The notes beneath the pieces are model-generated. The model searched no databases and was not told the origin of the DNA. It saw only the letters and a program-made list of their open reading frames with translations. A stretch of DNA of 64,000 nt from Hydractinia symbiolongicarpus (Eukaryota; Cnidaria; Hydrozoa; Anthoathecata; Hydractiniidae). The stretch lies in the NCBI RefSeq assembly GCF_029227915.1, contig NC_079888.1, forward strand, positions 10,525,001-10,589,000, given 5' to 3'. A program made the position numbers and the translations under genes. This document shows, one piece after another, positions 48,266 through 61,420 of this stretch. Position 1 is the stretch's first letter. Every line of letters starts with the position of its first letter.

Positions 48266-49632
48266 GTCTCTCCACTGTCAGTGGACTAGGACGTGTGAAA
48301 TTATTTTGCATTGCGTCAATGCTTTATAACACCGTCAACTAAATTTACAAGATCTTAAAGCCTGCTATATGACATTTTACGGTCTACTGAAGGCCTTACA
48401 TGTAAACTACATGGTTCCTCGCGCCTGCACAGGTTCCTATCGGTCTAGTCCTTCGAATCTCAATGGACTACGACGTGTGAAATTATTTTCCATTGCGTCA
48501 ATGCTTTATAACACCGTGAACTCCATTTATAGGCTTTTAAACGCTGTCATATGACCTTTTACGGCCTAATAAAGACGTTACACATCAATCACGCCGTTCC
48601 ACGTGCCTGCAAAGGTTTCCAACGGTCTAGTCCTTCCACTCTCAATAGACTGAATCGTCCCAAGTCGTTTTCCAGTGCGCCATTGTCCTATAACACCGTC
48701 AACTACGTTTACAGGCATTTAAAGGCTGCGATGTAGCCTTTTACCGCCTAATAAGGGCCTTACACGTAAATCACGTGGTTCCACGTGCCTGCACAAGTTC
48801 CAACAGAGTAGCCCCTCCACTCTGAATGATCTACCTAGTCCTAAGTCGTTTTCCAGTGCGCCATTGTCCTATAACACCGTCAACTACGTTTACAGACAAT
48901 TAAAGGCAACGATATAGCCTTTTACGCCTAATAAAAGCCTTACACATAAATCACGTGCTTCCACGTGCCTGCGCCGGTTTCCAACAGAGTAGTAGCTCCA
49001 CTCTCATTGGACTACCACGTTCCAAGTCGTTTTCCAGGGCGCCATTGTCTTATAACACTGTGAACTTCGTTTACAGGCCTTTAAAGGCTGTTATATGACC
49101 TTTTACGGCGTAATAAAAGCCTTACATGTAAACTACATGGTTCCTCGCGCCTGCACATGTTCCTAACTGTCTAGTCCATCCAATCTCAACGGACTGGGAT
49201 GTCCCAAGTCGTTTTCCAGTTCGCCATTGTCTTAAAACACCAAAAACTACGTTTAAAGAACTTTAAAGGCTGTTATATGACGTTTTACCGAATCATAAAG
49301 ATTACACATAAACTACATGCTTCCATGTGCCTCTGCAGGTTTCCAACGGCCTAGTCTTTCCACTCTCAGTGGACTACGACGTTCCATGCCGTTTTCCAGT
49401 GCACCATTGCTTAATAACACCGTGAACAACATTTACAGACCTTTAAATGATATAATATGTCCTTTTACAGCCTCATAGATGCCTTACAACTAAATTACGT
49501 GGTTCCACGTGCCTGCGCAGGCTTCCAACAGAGTAGTCCCTCCACTTTGAATGGTCTACGTCGTCCTACGTCGTTTTCCAGGGCGCCATTGTCTTAAAAC
49601 ACTGTGAACTTCGTTTACAGACCTTTAAAGGT
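48266..49632 (+). repeat. Transition into diverged monomers
   Basis: Seven to eight monomers in which the subtypes of the left 48 kb give way to variants found only to the right, for example CCGAATCATAAAGATTACAC at 49279. Scattered private substitutions are more numerous here (CTTAAAACACC, CATGTTCCTAAC), as expected at the poorly homogenised border between two array domains. Confidence 0.85.
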
Positions 49633-49765
49633 ATGACCTTTTACGGCCTAATAAAAGCCTTACATGTAAACTACTCCACGGACTATTACTTCTAATATCG
49701 TTTTCCAGTGCGCCATTGCCTTATAACATCGTCAACTACATTTACAAGTTCTTAAAGGCTGCTAT
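49633..49765 (+). repeat. Broken 133 bp monomer
   Basis: Compared with its full-length relative at about 54307, this unit lacks about 49 bp between GTAAACTAC and TCCACGGACTATTAC. The preceding join is also shortened by 6 bp (AAAGGTATGACC against AAAGGTTGTTATATGACC). Two small deletions so close together suggest old damage that exchange has not erased. Confidence 0.85.
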
Positions 49766-51894
49766 AAGACATTTTTCGGTCTGCTAAAGGCCTTACACGT
49801 AAATTACGTGGTTTCACGAGCCTGCGCAGGTTTCTAACGGTCTAGTCCTTTTACTCTCAATAGACTGCTTCGTTGCAAGTCGTTCTCCAGTGCGCCATTG
49901 TCCTACAACACGGTCAACTACGTTTATAGGCAAATAAAGGCAATGATATAGCCTTTTACGCTTAATAAAAGCCTTTCATGTAAACTACATGGTTCCTCGC
50001 GCCTGCACAAATTCCCAACTGTCTAGTCCATCCAATCTCAACGGACTGGGATGTCCCAAATCGTTTTCCAGTGCCCCAAGGTCTTATAACACCAACAACT
50101 ACGTTTAAAGAACTTTAAAGGCTGTTATGTGACCTTTTACGGAATCATAAAGGCCTTACACATAAACTACGTGGTTCCACGTGCCTGCTCAGGTTTCAAA
50201 CGGTCTAGTCTTTCCGCTCTCAATGGACTACGACATTCAATGTCGTTTTCCAGGGCACCATTGCCTTATAACACCCTGAACTACGTTTACAGACCTTTAA
50301 AAACTATTATATGTCCTTTTACGGCCTCGTAAAGGCCCTACACATAAACTACCTGGTTCCACGTGCCTGCGCAGGTTTCCAACTGTCTAGTCCTTCTAAT
50401 CTCAACAATCTACGACGTGTGAAATCATTTTCCATTGCGCCAATGCTTTATAACACCGTGAACTCCATTTACAGGCTTTTAAAGGCAGTTATATGAACTT
50501 TTACGGCCTAATAAAGGCCTTGCACGTAAGTCACGTGGTTCCACGTGCCTGCACAGGTTTCAACAGAGTAGTCTCTCCACTCTAAATGGTCTGCGTCGCC
50601 CTAAGTCGTTGTCCAGTGCGCCATTGTCTTATAACACCAAAAACTACGTTTAAAGAACTTTAAAGGCTGTTATATGACGTTTTACCGAATCATAAAGATT
50701 ACACATAAACTACGTGGTTCCACGTGCCTGCACAGGTTCCCGACTGTCTAGTCCATCCAATCTCAACGGACTGGGAAGTCCCAAGTCGTTTTCCAGTGCA
50801 CCATTGTCTTATAACACCAGCAACTACGTTAAAAGAACTTTAAAGGCTGTTATATGACCTTTTACGGAATCATAAAGGCCTTACACATAAACGACGTGGT
50901 TCCACGTGCCTGCGCAGGTTTCAACAGAGTAGTCGCTCTACTCTTATTGGACTGCGACGTTCCAAGTCGTCTTCCAGTGCACCATTGCTTAATAACACCG
51001 TGAACAACATTTACAGACCTTTAAATGATATTATATGTCCTTTTACAGCCTCATAAAGGCGTTACACATAAACTACGGGGTTCCACGTGCCTCCGCAGGT
51101 TTCCAACGGTCTAGTCTTTCCACTCTCAATGGACTACGACGTGTGAAATCATTTTCCATTGCGTCAATGCTTTATAACACCGTGAACTCCATTTACGGGC
51201 CTTTAAAGGCTGTGATGTGGCCTTTTACGCCTAATAAAGGCCTCACACATAAATCACGAGTTTCCACGCGGCTGCAAAGGTTCCCAACGGTCTAGTCCTT
51301 CCATTCTCATTGGACTACGTCGTCCCAAGTGACTTTCCAGCGCGCCATTGTCTTATAACACTGTGAACTACGTTTACAAGCCTTTAAAGGCTGTTATATG
51401 ACCTTTTACGGCCTAATAAAGGCCTTACACTTAAATCACGCCGTTCCACGTGCCTGGGCAGGTTTCCAACAGAGTATTCTCTCCACTCTCATTGGACTAC
51501 GGCCTTCCAAGTCGTTTTCCAGGGGGCCACTGTGTTACAACACCGTCAGCTACGCTTACAGGAACTTAAAGGCTGCGATGTAGCCTTTTACCGCCTAATA
51601 AGGGCCTTACACGTAAATCACGTGATTCCACGTGCCTGCACAAGTTCCAACAGAGTAGTCCCTCCACTCTGAATGGTCTACGTAGTCCTAAGTCGTTTTC
51701 CAGTGCGCCATTGTCTTATAACACTGTGAACTTTGTTTACAGGCCTTTAAAGGTTGTTATATGACATTTTACGGCATAATAAAAGCCTTAAATGTAAACT
51801 ACATGGTTCCTCGCGCCTGCACAGGTTCCCAACGGTCTAGTCTATTCAATCTTAACGGACTACGACCTCCCAAATCGTTTTGCAATGCGCCATT
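49766..51894 (+). repeat. Diverged satellite monomers, single copy at HOR level
   Basis: About 12 monomers of the right-hand domain. Individual units match others further right: 50129 with 55213 and 59213, and 51035 with 60486 and 62480. As a set they are not tandemly repeated here. The 55213 and 59213 relatives carry a 3 bp CTG gain (GCCTGCTGCTCAGG) that the 50129 unit lacks. Confidence 0.87.
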
Positions 51895-54188
51895 GTCCTA
51901 TAACATCGTCAACTACAGTTACAAGTTCTTAAAGGCTTTTATATGACCTTTTACGGCCTAATAAAAGCCTTACATGTAAACTACGTGGTTCCTCGCGCCT
52001 GCACAGGTACCCAAAGGTCTAGTTCATCCAATCTCAACGGACTACGACCTCCCAAATCGTTTTCCAGTGCGCCATTGTCCTATAACATCGTCAATTACAG
52101 TTACAAGTTCTTAAAGGCTGTTATATGACATTTTACGGCCTACTAAAGGCCTTACACGTAAAAAACGTAGTTCCACGCGCCTGTTAAGGCTTCCAACGGT
52201 CTAATCCTTCCAATCTCAACGGACTAGGATGTCCCAAGTCGTTCTCCAGTGCGCCATTGTCTTATAACACCAACAACTACGTTTAAAGAACTTTAAAGGC
52301 TGTTATATGACCTTTCGCGGAATCATAAAGGAGTTGCGCATAAAGTACGTGGTTCCACGGGTCTGTGCAAGTTGCCAACGGTCTAGTTCTTCCAATGTCA
52401 AAGAACTACGACGTCCCAAGTCTCTTTCTAATCCGCGAATGCCTTATAACACCCTTTACTACATGTGCAGGCGTCTAAAGGCTGTAATACGGTCTTTTAC
52501 GCCCTAGGAAAGTCCTTACACGTATATTACGTGATTCCTCGTGCCTGCACAGGTTCCAACAGAGTAGTCCCTCCACTCTAAATGGTCTACGTCGTCCTAA
52601 GTCGTTTTCCAATGCGCCATTGTCTTATAACACTGTGAACTTCGTTTACAGGCCTTTAAGGGCTGTTATATGATCTTTTACGGCGTAATAAAAGACCTAC
52701 ATGTAAACTACATGGTTCCTCGCGCCTCCGCAGGTTTCCAACGGTCTAGTCCTTCCAATCTCAACGGACTAGGATGTCCCAAGTCGTTCTCCAGTGCGCC
52801 ATTGTCTTATAACACCAACAACTACGTTTAAAGAACTTTAAAGGCTATTATATGACCTTTTACGGAATCATAAAGGCGTTACACATAAAGTACGTGGTTT
52901 CACGGGTCTGTGCAAGTTGCCAACGGTCTAGCTCTTCCAATCTCAAAGGACTACGACGTCCCAAATCTTTTTCTAATGCGCCAATGCCTTATAACACCCT
53001 TTACTACTTGTGCAGGCGTCTAAAGGCTGTAATACGGTCTTTTACGCCCTAGGAAAGGCCTTACACGTATATTACGTGTTTCCAGGTGCCTGCGCAGGTT
53101 TCCAACTGTCTAGTCTTTCCGCTCTCAATGGACTACGACGTTCAATGTCGTTTTCCAGTGCCCATTGCCTTATAACACCCTGAACTACGTTTACAGACCT
53201 TTAAATACTATTATATGTCCTTTTACAGCCTCGTAAAGACCCTACACACACACTACGTGGTTCCACGTGCCTGCGCAGGTTTCCAACTGTATAGTCCTTC
53301 CAATCTCAACGGACTACGACGTGTGAAATCATTTTCCATTGCGTCAATGCTTTATAACACCGTGAACTCCATTTACAGGTCTTTAAAGGCTGTTATATGA
53401 ACTTTTACGACCTAATAAAGGCCTTAGACATAAATCACGCCATTCCACGTGCCTGCGCAGGTTTCCAACAGAGTATTCGCTTCACTCCCATTGGACTACG
53501 ACCTTCCAAGTCATTTTCCAGGGCGCCACTGTCTTATAACACCGTCAACTACGTTTACAGGCATTTAAAGGCTGTGATGTATCCTTTTACCGCCTAATAA
53601 GGGCCTTACACGTAAATCACGTGATTCCACGTGCCTGCACAAGTTCCAACAGAGTAGTCCCTCCACTCTGAATGGTCTACGTAGTCCTAAGTCGTTTTCC
53701 AGTGCGCCATTGTCTTATAACACTGTGAACTTTGTGTACAGGCCTTTAAAGGTTGTTATATGACATTTTACGGCCTAATAAAAGCCTTACAAGTAAACTA
53801 CATGGTTCCTCTCGCCTCTGCAGGTTTCCAACGGTCTAGTCCATCCAATCTGAACGGACTAGGATGTCCCAAGTCGTTCTCCAGTGGGCCATTGTCTTAT
53901 AACACCAACAACTACGTTTAAAGAACTTTAAAGGCTGTTATGTGACCTTTTACGGAATCATAAAGGCCTTACACATAAACTACGGGGTTCCACGTGCCTC
54001 CGCAGGTTTCCAACGGTCTAGTCTTTCCACTCTCAATGGACTACGACGTTCCATGCCATCTTCCACTGCACCATTGCTTAATAACACCGTGAACAAAATT
54101 TACAGACCTTTAAATGATATAATATGTCCTTTTACAGCCTCATAGATGCCTTACACCTAAATTACGTGGTTCCACGTGCCTGCGCAGG

Positions 54189-54914
54189 TTTCCAACAGAG
54201 TAGTCCCTCCACTTTGAATGGTCTACGTCGTCCTACGTCGTTTTCCAGGGTGCCTTTGTCTTATAACACTGTGAACTTCGTTTACAGGCCTTTAAAGGTT
54301 GTTATATGACCTTTTACGGCCTAATAAAAGCCTTACATGTAAACTACAAGCACCACGTCCCTCCACAACTACCCAACGCTCTAGTCCTTCTAATCTCCAC
54401 GGACTATTACTTCTAATATCGTTTTCCAGTGCGCCATTGCCTTATAACATCGTCAACTACATTTACAAGTTCTTAAAGGCTGCTATAAGACATTTTACGG
54501 TCTACTAAAGGCCTTACACGTAAATTACGTGGTTTCACGAGCCTGCGCAGGTTTCCAACAGAGTAGTCCCTCCACTTTGAATGGTCTACGTCGTCCTACG
54601 TCGTTTTCCAGGGTGCCATTGTCTTATAACACTGTGAACTTCGTTTACAGGCCTTTAAAGGTTGTTATATGACCTTTTACGGCCTAATAAAAGCCTTACA
54701 TGTAAACTACAAGCACCACGTCCCTCCACAACTACCCAACGCTCTAGTCCTTCTAATCTCCACGGACTATTACTTCTAATATCGTTTTCCAGTGCGCCAT
54801 TGCCTTATAACATCGTCAACTACATTTACAAGTTCTTAAAGGCTGCTATAAGACATTTTACGGTCTACTAAAGGCCTTACACGTAAATTACGTGGTTTCA
54901 CGAGCCTGCGCAGG
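54189..54914 (+). repeat. Tandem dimer duplication inside HOR copy 1 (2 x 363 bp)
   Basis: CCTGCGCAGG occurs at 54179-54188, 54542-54551 and 54905-54914, exactly 363 bp apart, and the two intervals between appear nearly identical (one difference noted: GCCTTTGTC against GCCATTGTC). The joining monomer switches parents within GCCTGCGCAGGTTTC. HOR copy 2 at 58.5-58.9 kb has one dimer only, so the duplication followed the HOR duplication, or copy 2 lost it. Confidence 0.92.
54542..54551. other. Palindrome CCTGCGCAGG at a recombination seam (example)
   Basis: A 10 bp perfect palindrome at monomer positions about 56-65. Here it lies in the 15 bp interval where a dimer duplication changes parental sequence. 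The same motif stands in the switch interval at 11786, 12873, 19761 and 24116. Many monomers carry variants instead (CCTGCACAGG, CCTCCGCAGG, CCTGTTCAGG, CCTGCAAAGG). Confidence 0.8.
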
Positions 54915-56257
54915 TTTCTAACGGTCTAGTCCTTCCACTCTCAATAGACTGCTTCGTTGCAAGTCGTTCTCCAGTGCGCCATTGTCCTACAACACGGTCA
55001 ACTACGTTTACAGGCAAATAAAGGCAATGATATAGCCTTTTACGCTTAATAAAAGCCTTTCATGTAAACTACATGGTTCCTCGCGCCTGCACAAATTCCC
55101 AACTGTCTAGTCCATCCAATCTCAACGGACTGGGATGTCCCAAATCGTTTTCCAGTGCGCCATGGTCTTATAACACCAACAACTACGTTTAAAGAACTTT
55201 AAAGGCTGTTATGTGACCTTTTACGGAATCATAAAGGCCTTACACATAAACTACGTGGTTCCACGTGCCTGCTGCTCAGGTTTCAAACGGTCTAGTCTTT
55301 CCGCTCTCAATAGACTACGACATTCAATGTCGTTTTCCAGGGCACCATTGCCTTATAACACCCTGAACTACGTTTACAGACCTTTAAAAACTATTATATG
55401 TCCTTTTACGGCCTCGTAAAGGCCCTACACATAAACTACGTGGTTCCACGTGCCTGCGCAGGTTTCCAACTGTCTAGTCCTTCTAATCTCAACAATCTAC
55501 GACGTGTGAAATCATTTTCCATTGCGCCAATGCTTTATAACACCGTGAACTCCATTTACAGGCCTTTAAAGGCAGTTATATGAACTTTTACGGCCTAATA
55601 AAGGCCTTGCACGTAAGTCACGTGGTTCCACGTGCCTGCACAGGTTTCAACAGAGTAGTCTCTCCACTCTAAATGGTCTGCGTCGCCCTAAGTCGTTGTC
55701 CAGTGCGCCATTGTCTTATAACACTGTGAACTTCGTGTACAGTCCTTTGAAGGCTGTTATTTGAGCTTTTACAGCCTAATAAAAGCCTTACATGTATACT
55801 ACATGGTTCCTCGCGTCTGCACAGGTTCCCGACTGTCTAGTCCATCCAATCTCAACGGACTGGGAAGTCCCAAGTCGTTTTCCAGTGCACCATTGTCTTA
55901 TAACACCAGCAACTACGTTAAAAGAACTTTAAAGGCTGTTATATAGCCTTTTACGCCTAATAAAAGCCTTACACATAAATCACGTGCCTCCACGTGCCTG
56001 CGTAGGTTTCCAACAGAGTAGTAGCTCCACTCTCATTGGACTAACACGTTCCATGTCGTTTTCCAGGGCGCCATTGTCTTATAACACTGTGAACTTCGTT
56101 TACAGGCCTTTAAAGGCTGTTATATGACCTTTTACGGCCTAATAAAAGGCTTACATGTAAACTACATGGTTCCTCGCGCCTGCACAGGTTTCCAACTGTC
56201 TAGTCCATCCAATCTCAACGGACTGGGATGTCCCAAGTCGTTTTCCAGTGCGCCATT

Positions 56258-59200
56258 GTCCTATAACATCGTCAACTACAGTTACAAGTTCTTAAAGGCT
56301 TTTATATGACCTTTTACGGCCTAATAAAAGCCTTACATGTAAACTACGTGGTTCCTCGCGCCTGCACAGGTACCCAAAGGTCTAGTTCATCCAATCTCAA
56401 CGGACTACGACCTCCCAAATCGTTTTCCAGTGCGCCATTGTCCTATAACATCGTCAATTACAGTTACAAGTTCTTAAAGGCTGTTATATGACATTTTACG
56501 GCCTACTAAAGGCCTTACACGTAAAAAACGTAGTTCCACGCGCCTGTTAAGGCTTCCAACGGTCTAATCCTTCCAATCTCAACGGACTAGGATGTCCCAA
56601 GTCGTTCTCCAGTGCGCCATTGTCTTATAACACCAACAACTACGTTTAAAGAACTTTAAAGGCTGTTATATGACCTTTCGCGGAATCATAAAGGAGTTGC
56701 GCATAAAGTACGTGGTTCCACGGGTCTGTGCAAGTTGCCAACGGTCTAGTTCTTCCAATGTCAAAGAACTACGACGTCCCAAGTCTCTTTTTAATCCGCG
56801 AATGCCTTATAACACCCTTTACTACATGTGCAGGCGTCTAAAGGCTGTAATACGGTCTTTTACGCCCTAGGAAAGTCCTTACACGTATATTACGTGATTC
56901 CTCGTGCCTGCACAGGTTCCAACAGAGTAGTCCCTCCACTCTAAATGGTCTACGTCGTCCTAAGTCGTTTTCCAATGCGCCATTGTCTTATAACACTGTG
57001 AACTTCGTTTACAGGCCTTTAAGGGCTGTTATATGATCTTTTACGGCGTAATAAAAGACCTACATGTAAACTACATGGTTCCTCGCGCCTCCGCAGGTTT
57101 CCAACGGTCTAGTCCTTCCAATCTCAACGGACTAGGATGTCCCAAGTCGTTCTCCAGTGCGCCATTGTCTTATAACACCAACAACTACGTTTAAAGAACT
57201 TTAAAGGCTATTATATGACCTTTTACGGAATCATAAAGGCGTTACACATAAAGTACGTGGTTTCACGGGTCTGTGTAAGTTGCCAACGGTCTAGCTCTTC
57301 CAATCTCAAAGGACTACGACGTCCCAAATCTTTTTCTAATGCGCCAATGCCTTATAACACCCTTTACTACTTGTGCAGGCGTCTAAAGGCTGTAATACGG
57401 TCTTTTACGCCCTAGGAAAGGCCTTACACGTATATTACGTGTTTCCAGGTGCCTGCGCAGGTTTCCAACTGTCTAGTCTTTCCGCTCTCAATGGACTACG
57501 ACGTTCAATGTCGTTTTCCAGTGCCCATTGCCTTATAACACCCTGAACTACGTTTACAGACCTTTAAATACTATTATATGTCCTTTTACAGCCTCGTAAA
57601 GACCCTACACACACACTACGTGGTTCCACGTGCCTGCGCAGGTTTCCAACTGTCTAGTCCTTCCAATCTCAACGGACTACGACGTGTGAAATCATTTTCC
57701 ATTGCGTCAATGCTTTATAACACCGTGAACTCCATTTACAGGTCTTTAAAGGCTGTTATATGAACTTTTACGACCTAATAAAGGCCTTAGACATAAATCA
57801 CGCCATTCCACGTGCCTGCGCAGGTTTCCAACAGAGTATTCGCTTCACTCCCATTGGACTACGACCTTCCAAGTCATTTTCCAGGGCGCCACTGTCTTAT
57901 AACACCGTCAACTACGTTTACAGGCATTTAAAGGCTGTGATGTATCCTTTTACCGCCTAATAAGGGCCTTACACGTAAATCACGTGATTCCACGTGCCTG
58001 CACAAGTTCCAACAGAGTAGTCCCTCCACTCTAAATGGTCTACGTAGTCCTAAGTCGTTTTCCAGTGCGCCATTGTCTTATAACACTGTGAACTTTGTTT
58101 ACAGGCCTTTAAAGGTTGTTATATGACATTTTACGGCCTAATAAAAGCCTTACAAGTAAACTACATGGTTCCTCTCGCCTCTGCAGGTTTCCAACGGTCT
58201 AGTCCATCCAATCTGAACGGACTAGGATGTCCCAAGTCGTTCTCCAGTGGGCCATTGTCTTATAACACCAACAACTACGTTTAAAGAACTTTAAAGGCTG
58301 TTATGTGACCTTTTACGGAATCATAAAGGCCTTACACATAAACTACGGGGTTCCACGTGCCTCCGCAGGTTTCCAACGGTCTAGTCTTTCCACTCTCAAT
58401 GGACTACGACGTTCCATGCCATCTTCCACTGCACCATTGCTTAATAACACCGTGAACAAAATTTACAGACCTTTAAATGATATAATATGTCCTTTTACAG
58501 CCTCATAGATGCCTTACACCTAAATTACGTGGTTCCACGTGCCTGCGCAGGTTTCCAACAGAGTAGTCCCTCCACTTTGAATGGTCTACGTCGTCCTACG
58601 TCGTTTTCCAGGGTGCCATTGTCTTATAACACTGTGAACTTCGTTTACAGGCCTTTAAAGGTTGTTATATGACCTTTTACGGCCTAATAAAAGCCTTACA
58701 TGTAAACTACAAGCACCACGTCCCTCCACAACTACCCAACGCTCTAGTCCTTCTAATCTCCACGGACTATTACTTCTAATATCGTTTTCCAGTGCGCCAT
58801 TGCCTTATAACATCGTCAACTACATTTACAAGTTCTTAAAGGCTGCTATAAGACATTTTACGGTCTACTAAAGGCCTTACACGTAAATTACGTGGTTTCA
58901 CGAGCCTGCGCAGGTTTCTAACGGTCTAGTCCTTCCACTCTCAATAGACTGCTTCGTTGCAAGTCGTTCTCCAGTGCGCCATTGTCCTACAACACGGTCA
59001 ACTACGTTTACAGGCAAATAAAGGCAATGATATAGCCTTTTACGCTTAATAAAAGCCTTTCATGTAAACTACATGGTTCCTCGCGCCTGCACAAATTCCC
59101 AACTGTCTAGTCCATCCAATCTCAACGGACTGGGATGTCCCAAATCGTTTTCCAGTGCGCCATGGTCTTATAACACCAACAACTACGTTTAAAGAACTTT

Positions 59201-60257
59201 AAAGGCTGTTATGTGACCTTTTACGGAATCATAAAGGCCTTACACATAAACTACGTGGTTCCACGTGCCTGCTGCTCAGGTTTCAAACGGTCTAGTCTTT
59301 CCGCTCTCAATAGACTACGACATTCAATGTCGTTTTCCAGGGCACCATTGCCTTATAACACCCTGAACTACGTTTACAGACCTTTAAAAACTATTATATG
59401 TCCTTTTACGGCCTCGTAAAGGCCCTACACATAAACTACGTGGTTCCACGTGCCTGCGCAGGTTTCCAACTGTCTAGTCCTTCTAATCTCAACAATCTAC
59501 GACGTGTGAAATCATTTTCCATTGCGCCAATGCTTTATAACACCGTGAACTCCATTTACAGGCCTTTAAAGGCAGTTATATGAACTTTTACGGCCTAATA
59601 AAGGCCTTGCACGTAAGTCACGTGGTTCCACGTGCCTGCACAGGTTTCAACAGAGTAGTCTCTCCACTCTAAATGGTCTGCGTCGCCCTAAGTCGTTGTC
59701 CAGTGCGCCATTGTCTTATAACACTGTGAACTTCGTGTACAGTCCTTTGAAGGCTGTTATTTGAGCTTTTACAGCCTAATAAAAGCCTTACATGTATACT
59801 ACATGGTTCCTCGCGTCTGCACAGGTTCCCGACTGTCTAGTCCATCCAATCTCAACGGACTGGGAAGTCCCAAGTCGTTTTCCAGTGCACCATTGTCTTA
59901 TAACACCAGCAACTACGTTAAAAGAACTTTAAAGGCTGTTATATAGCCTTTTACGCCTAATAAAAGCCTTACACATAAATCACGTGCCTCCACGTGCCTG
60001 CGTAGGTTTCCAACAGAGTAGTAGCTCCACTCTCATTGGACTAACACGTTCCATGTCGTTTTCCAGGGCGCCATTGTCTTATAACACTGTGAACTTCGTT
60101 TACAGGCCTTTAAAGGCTGTTATATGACCTTTTACGGCCTAATAAAAGCCTTACATGTAAACTACATGGTTCCTCGCGCCTGCACAGGTTCCCAACTGTC
60201 TAGTCCATCCAATCTCAACGGACTGGGATGTCCCAAGTCGTTTTCCAGTGCGCCATT
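56258..60257 (+). repeat. 22-monomer HOR, copy 2 (4000 bp)
   Basis: Tandem copy of 51895-56257 without the extra dimer. Differences from copy 1 are few by eye, for example CTCTTTTTAATCC against CTCTTTCTAATCC (56786 and 52423) and GTGTAAGTTG against GTGCAAGTTG near 57274. At its right end it runs into the 1994 bp HOR. Confidence 0.92.
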
Positions 60258-61420
60258 GTCTTATAACACCAAAAACTACGTTTAAAGAACTTTAAAGGCT
60301 GTTATATGACCTTTTACCGAATCATAAAGATTACACATAAACTACATGGTTCCACGTGCCTCCGCAGGTTTCCAACGGTCTAGTCTTTCCACTGTCAGTG
60401 GACTACAACGTTCCATGCCGTCTTTCAGTGCACCATTGCTTAATAACACCGTGAACAACATTTACAGACCTTTAAATGATATTATATGTCCTTTTACAGC
60501 CTCATAAAGGCGTTACACATAAACTACGGGGTTCCACGTGCCTCCGCAGGTTTCCAACGGTCTAGTCTTTCCACTCTCAATGGACTACGGCGTGTGAAAT
60601 CATTTTCCATTGCGTCAATGCTTTATAACACCGTGAACTCCATTTACAGGCCTTTAAAGGCTGTTATATGAACTTTTACGACCTAATAAAGGCCTTTCAC
60701 ATAAATCACGCCATTCCACGTGCCTGCGCAGGTTTCCAACAGAGTATTCGCTTCACTCCCATTGGACTACGACCTTCCAAGTCGTTTTCCAGGGCGCCAC
60801 TGCCTTATAACACCGTCAACTACGTTTACAGGCATTTAAAGGCTGCGATGTAGCCTTTTACCGCTTAATAAGGGTCTTACACGTAAATCACGTGGTTCCA
60901 CGTGCCTGCACAAATTCCAACAGAGTAGCCCCTCCACTCTGAATGGTCTACGTAGTCCTAAGTCATTTTCCAGTGCGCCATTGTCCTATAACACCGTCAA
61001 CTACGTTTACAGGCAATTAAAGGCAACGATATAGCCTTTTACGCCTAATAAAAGCCTTACACATAAATCACGTGCTTCCACGTGCCTGCGCAGGTTTCCA
61101 ACAGAGTAGTAGCTCCACTCTCATTGGACTACCACGTTCCAAGTCGTTTTCCAGGGCGCCATTATCTTATAACATTGTGAACTTCGTTTACAGGCCTTTA
61201 AAGGCTGTTATAGGACCTTTTACGGCGTAATAAAAGCCTTACATGTAAACTACATGGTTCCTCGCGCCTGCACAGGTTCCTAACTGTCTATTCCATCCAA
61301 TCTCAACGGACTGGGATGTCCCAAGTCGTTTTCCAGTGCGCCATTGTCTTATAACACCAAAAACTACGTTTAAAGAACTTTAAAGGCTGTTATATGACCT
61401 TTTACCGAATCATAAAGATT
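59427..61420 (+). repeat. 11-monomer HOR, copy 1 (1994 bp)
   Basis: Eleven monomers repeated at offset 1994: 59761 with 61755 and 63749, 60486 with 62480, 60668 with 62662. Its first part doubles as the end of the 4000 bp HOR, so the 11-monomer unit was built from the right edge of that HOR plus extra monomers. Confidence 0.92.

Larger units (their letters stand above)
51895..56257 (+). repeat. 24-monomer HOR, copy 1 (4363 bp)
   Basis: Repeats directly from 56258: 51943 with 56306, 52307 with 56670, and 53942 with 58305, all at offset 4363. After an extra dimer in this copy the offset becomes 4000 (55213 with 59213). The pair starts and ends at corresponding points in CCATTGTCCTATAACATCG, which makes it a clean tandem duplication. 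Confidence 0.92.

Noticed and set aside
49633-49765. A change of repeat family or a gene remnant at the divergent 49-50 kb stretch
   Set aside because: The sequence still aligns to the same monomer, with deletions and substitutions. The ACTATTACTTCTAATATCG variant also occurs in complete monomers at 54.4, 54.8 and 58.8 kb.
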